From Neocallimastix lanati (nom. inval.) (taxonomy: Eukaryota; Neocallimastigomycota; Neocallimastigomycetes; Neocallimastigales; Neocallimastigaceae): 64,000 nt of DNA. A program made the position numbers and the translations under genes. Positions 63,904 to 64,000 of the stretch are shown here, in pieces (position 1 is the stretch's first letter; the number at the start of each line of letters is the position of its first letter). The notes below the pieces were generated by a model, which made no database searches, was not told where the DNA came from, and saw only the letters and a program-made list of their open reading frames with translations. The DNA is taken from positions 132,501 through 196,500 of the forward strand of contig JACVTC010000191.1 of assembly GCA_016946835.1 (NCBI GenBank). Direction: 5' to 3'.

Positions 63904-64000
63904 AATCTTAATAATATCTGTATTTCTTCCACACCAAGAAGGAAGTTATATAGTCAGTACTCAACACCATATATCTTGACATACTCTTTTTTTTTTTTTT

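Overview
The window is eukaryotic, extremely AT-rich nuclear DNA: long A/T runs, (AAT)n and (TAAATAA)n microsatellites, and genes split by short AT-rich GT-AG introns. Fungal-type 7TM-RGS receptors, an ankyrin-repeat remnant, a chromodomain Ty3/gypsy element, Ty1/copia remnants and an endonuclease-type LINE together suggest an anaerobic gut fungus (Neocallimastigomycota). This is an inference from style and gene content; no marker gene was seen that settles it.

Host genes: three paralogous genes, all on the minus strand, at 1-2693 (3' end outside the window), 19137-21766 and 53301-56615. Each encodes a seven-transmembrane receptor with a C-terminal RGS domain (architecture of fungal GprK and plant RGS1). 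The exon structures reconstructed here agree in phase and almost base for base in length, including a 31-nt exon carrying a conserved cysteine. They are presumably G-protein regulators at the plasma membrane. No other intact host gene was recognised; an ankyrin-repeat pseudogene lies at 8270-8765.

Mobile elements fill the spaces between the receptor genes. At 8.7-10.5 kb are two decayed gypsy fragments on opposite strands. At 14.2-16.9 kb is a LINE remnant split by a 1.46-kb insertion of unusual mosaic DNA. At 30.4-31.4 kb is a 1-kb foldback element. At 32.4 kb is a solo copia-type LTR, and at 32.7-34.7 kb a decayed LINE whose codons have grown into long T tracts. At 34.8-43.7 kb is a three-layer nest: a small LTR element with matching 186-bp LTRs sits in an (AAT)n tract, it contains a gypsy element with an intact but internally deleted 814-aa ORF, and one LTR of that gypsy carries a further 1.76-kb insertion. 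At 44.0-46.2 kb is a copia remnant ending at the same (AAT)n tract. At 47.0-52.2 kb are LINE fragments and a nearly intact LINE broken by one extra base.

The remaining DNA (about 2.7-8.2, 22-30 and 57-63 kb) is low-complexity AT sequence with local tandem and inverted repeats and no recognisable genes.
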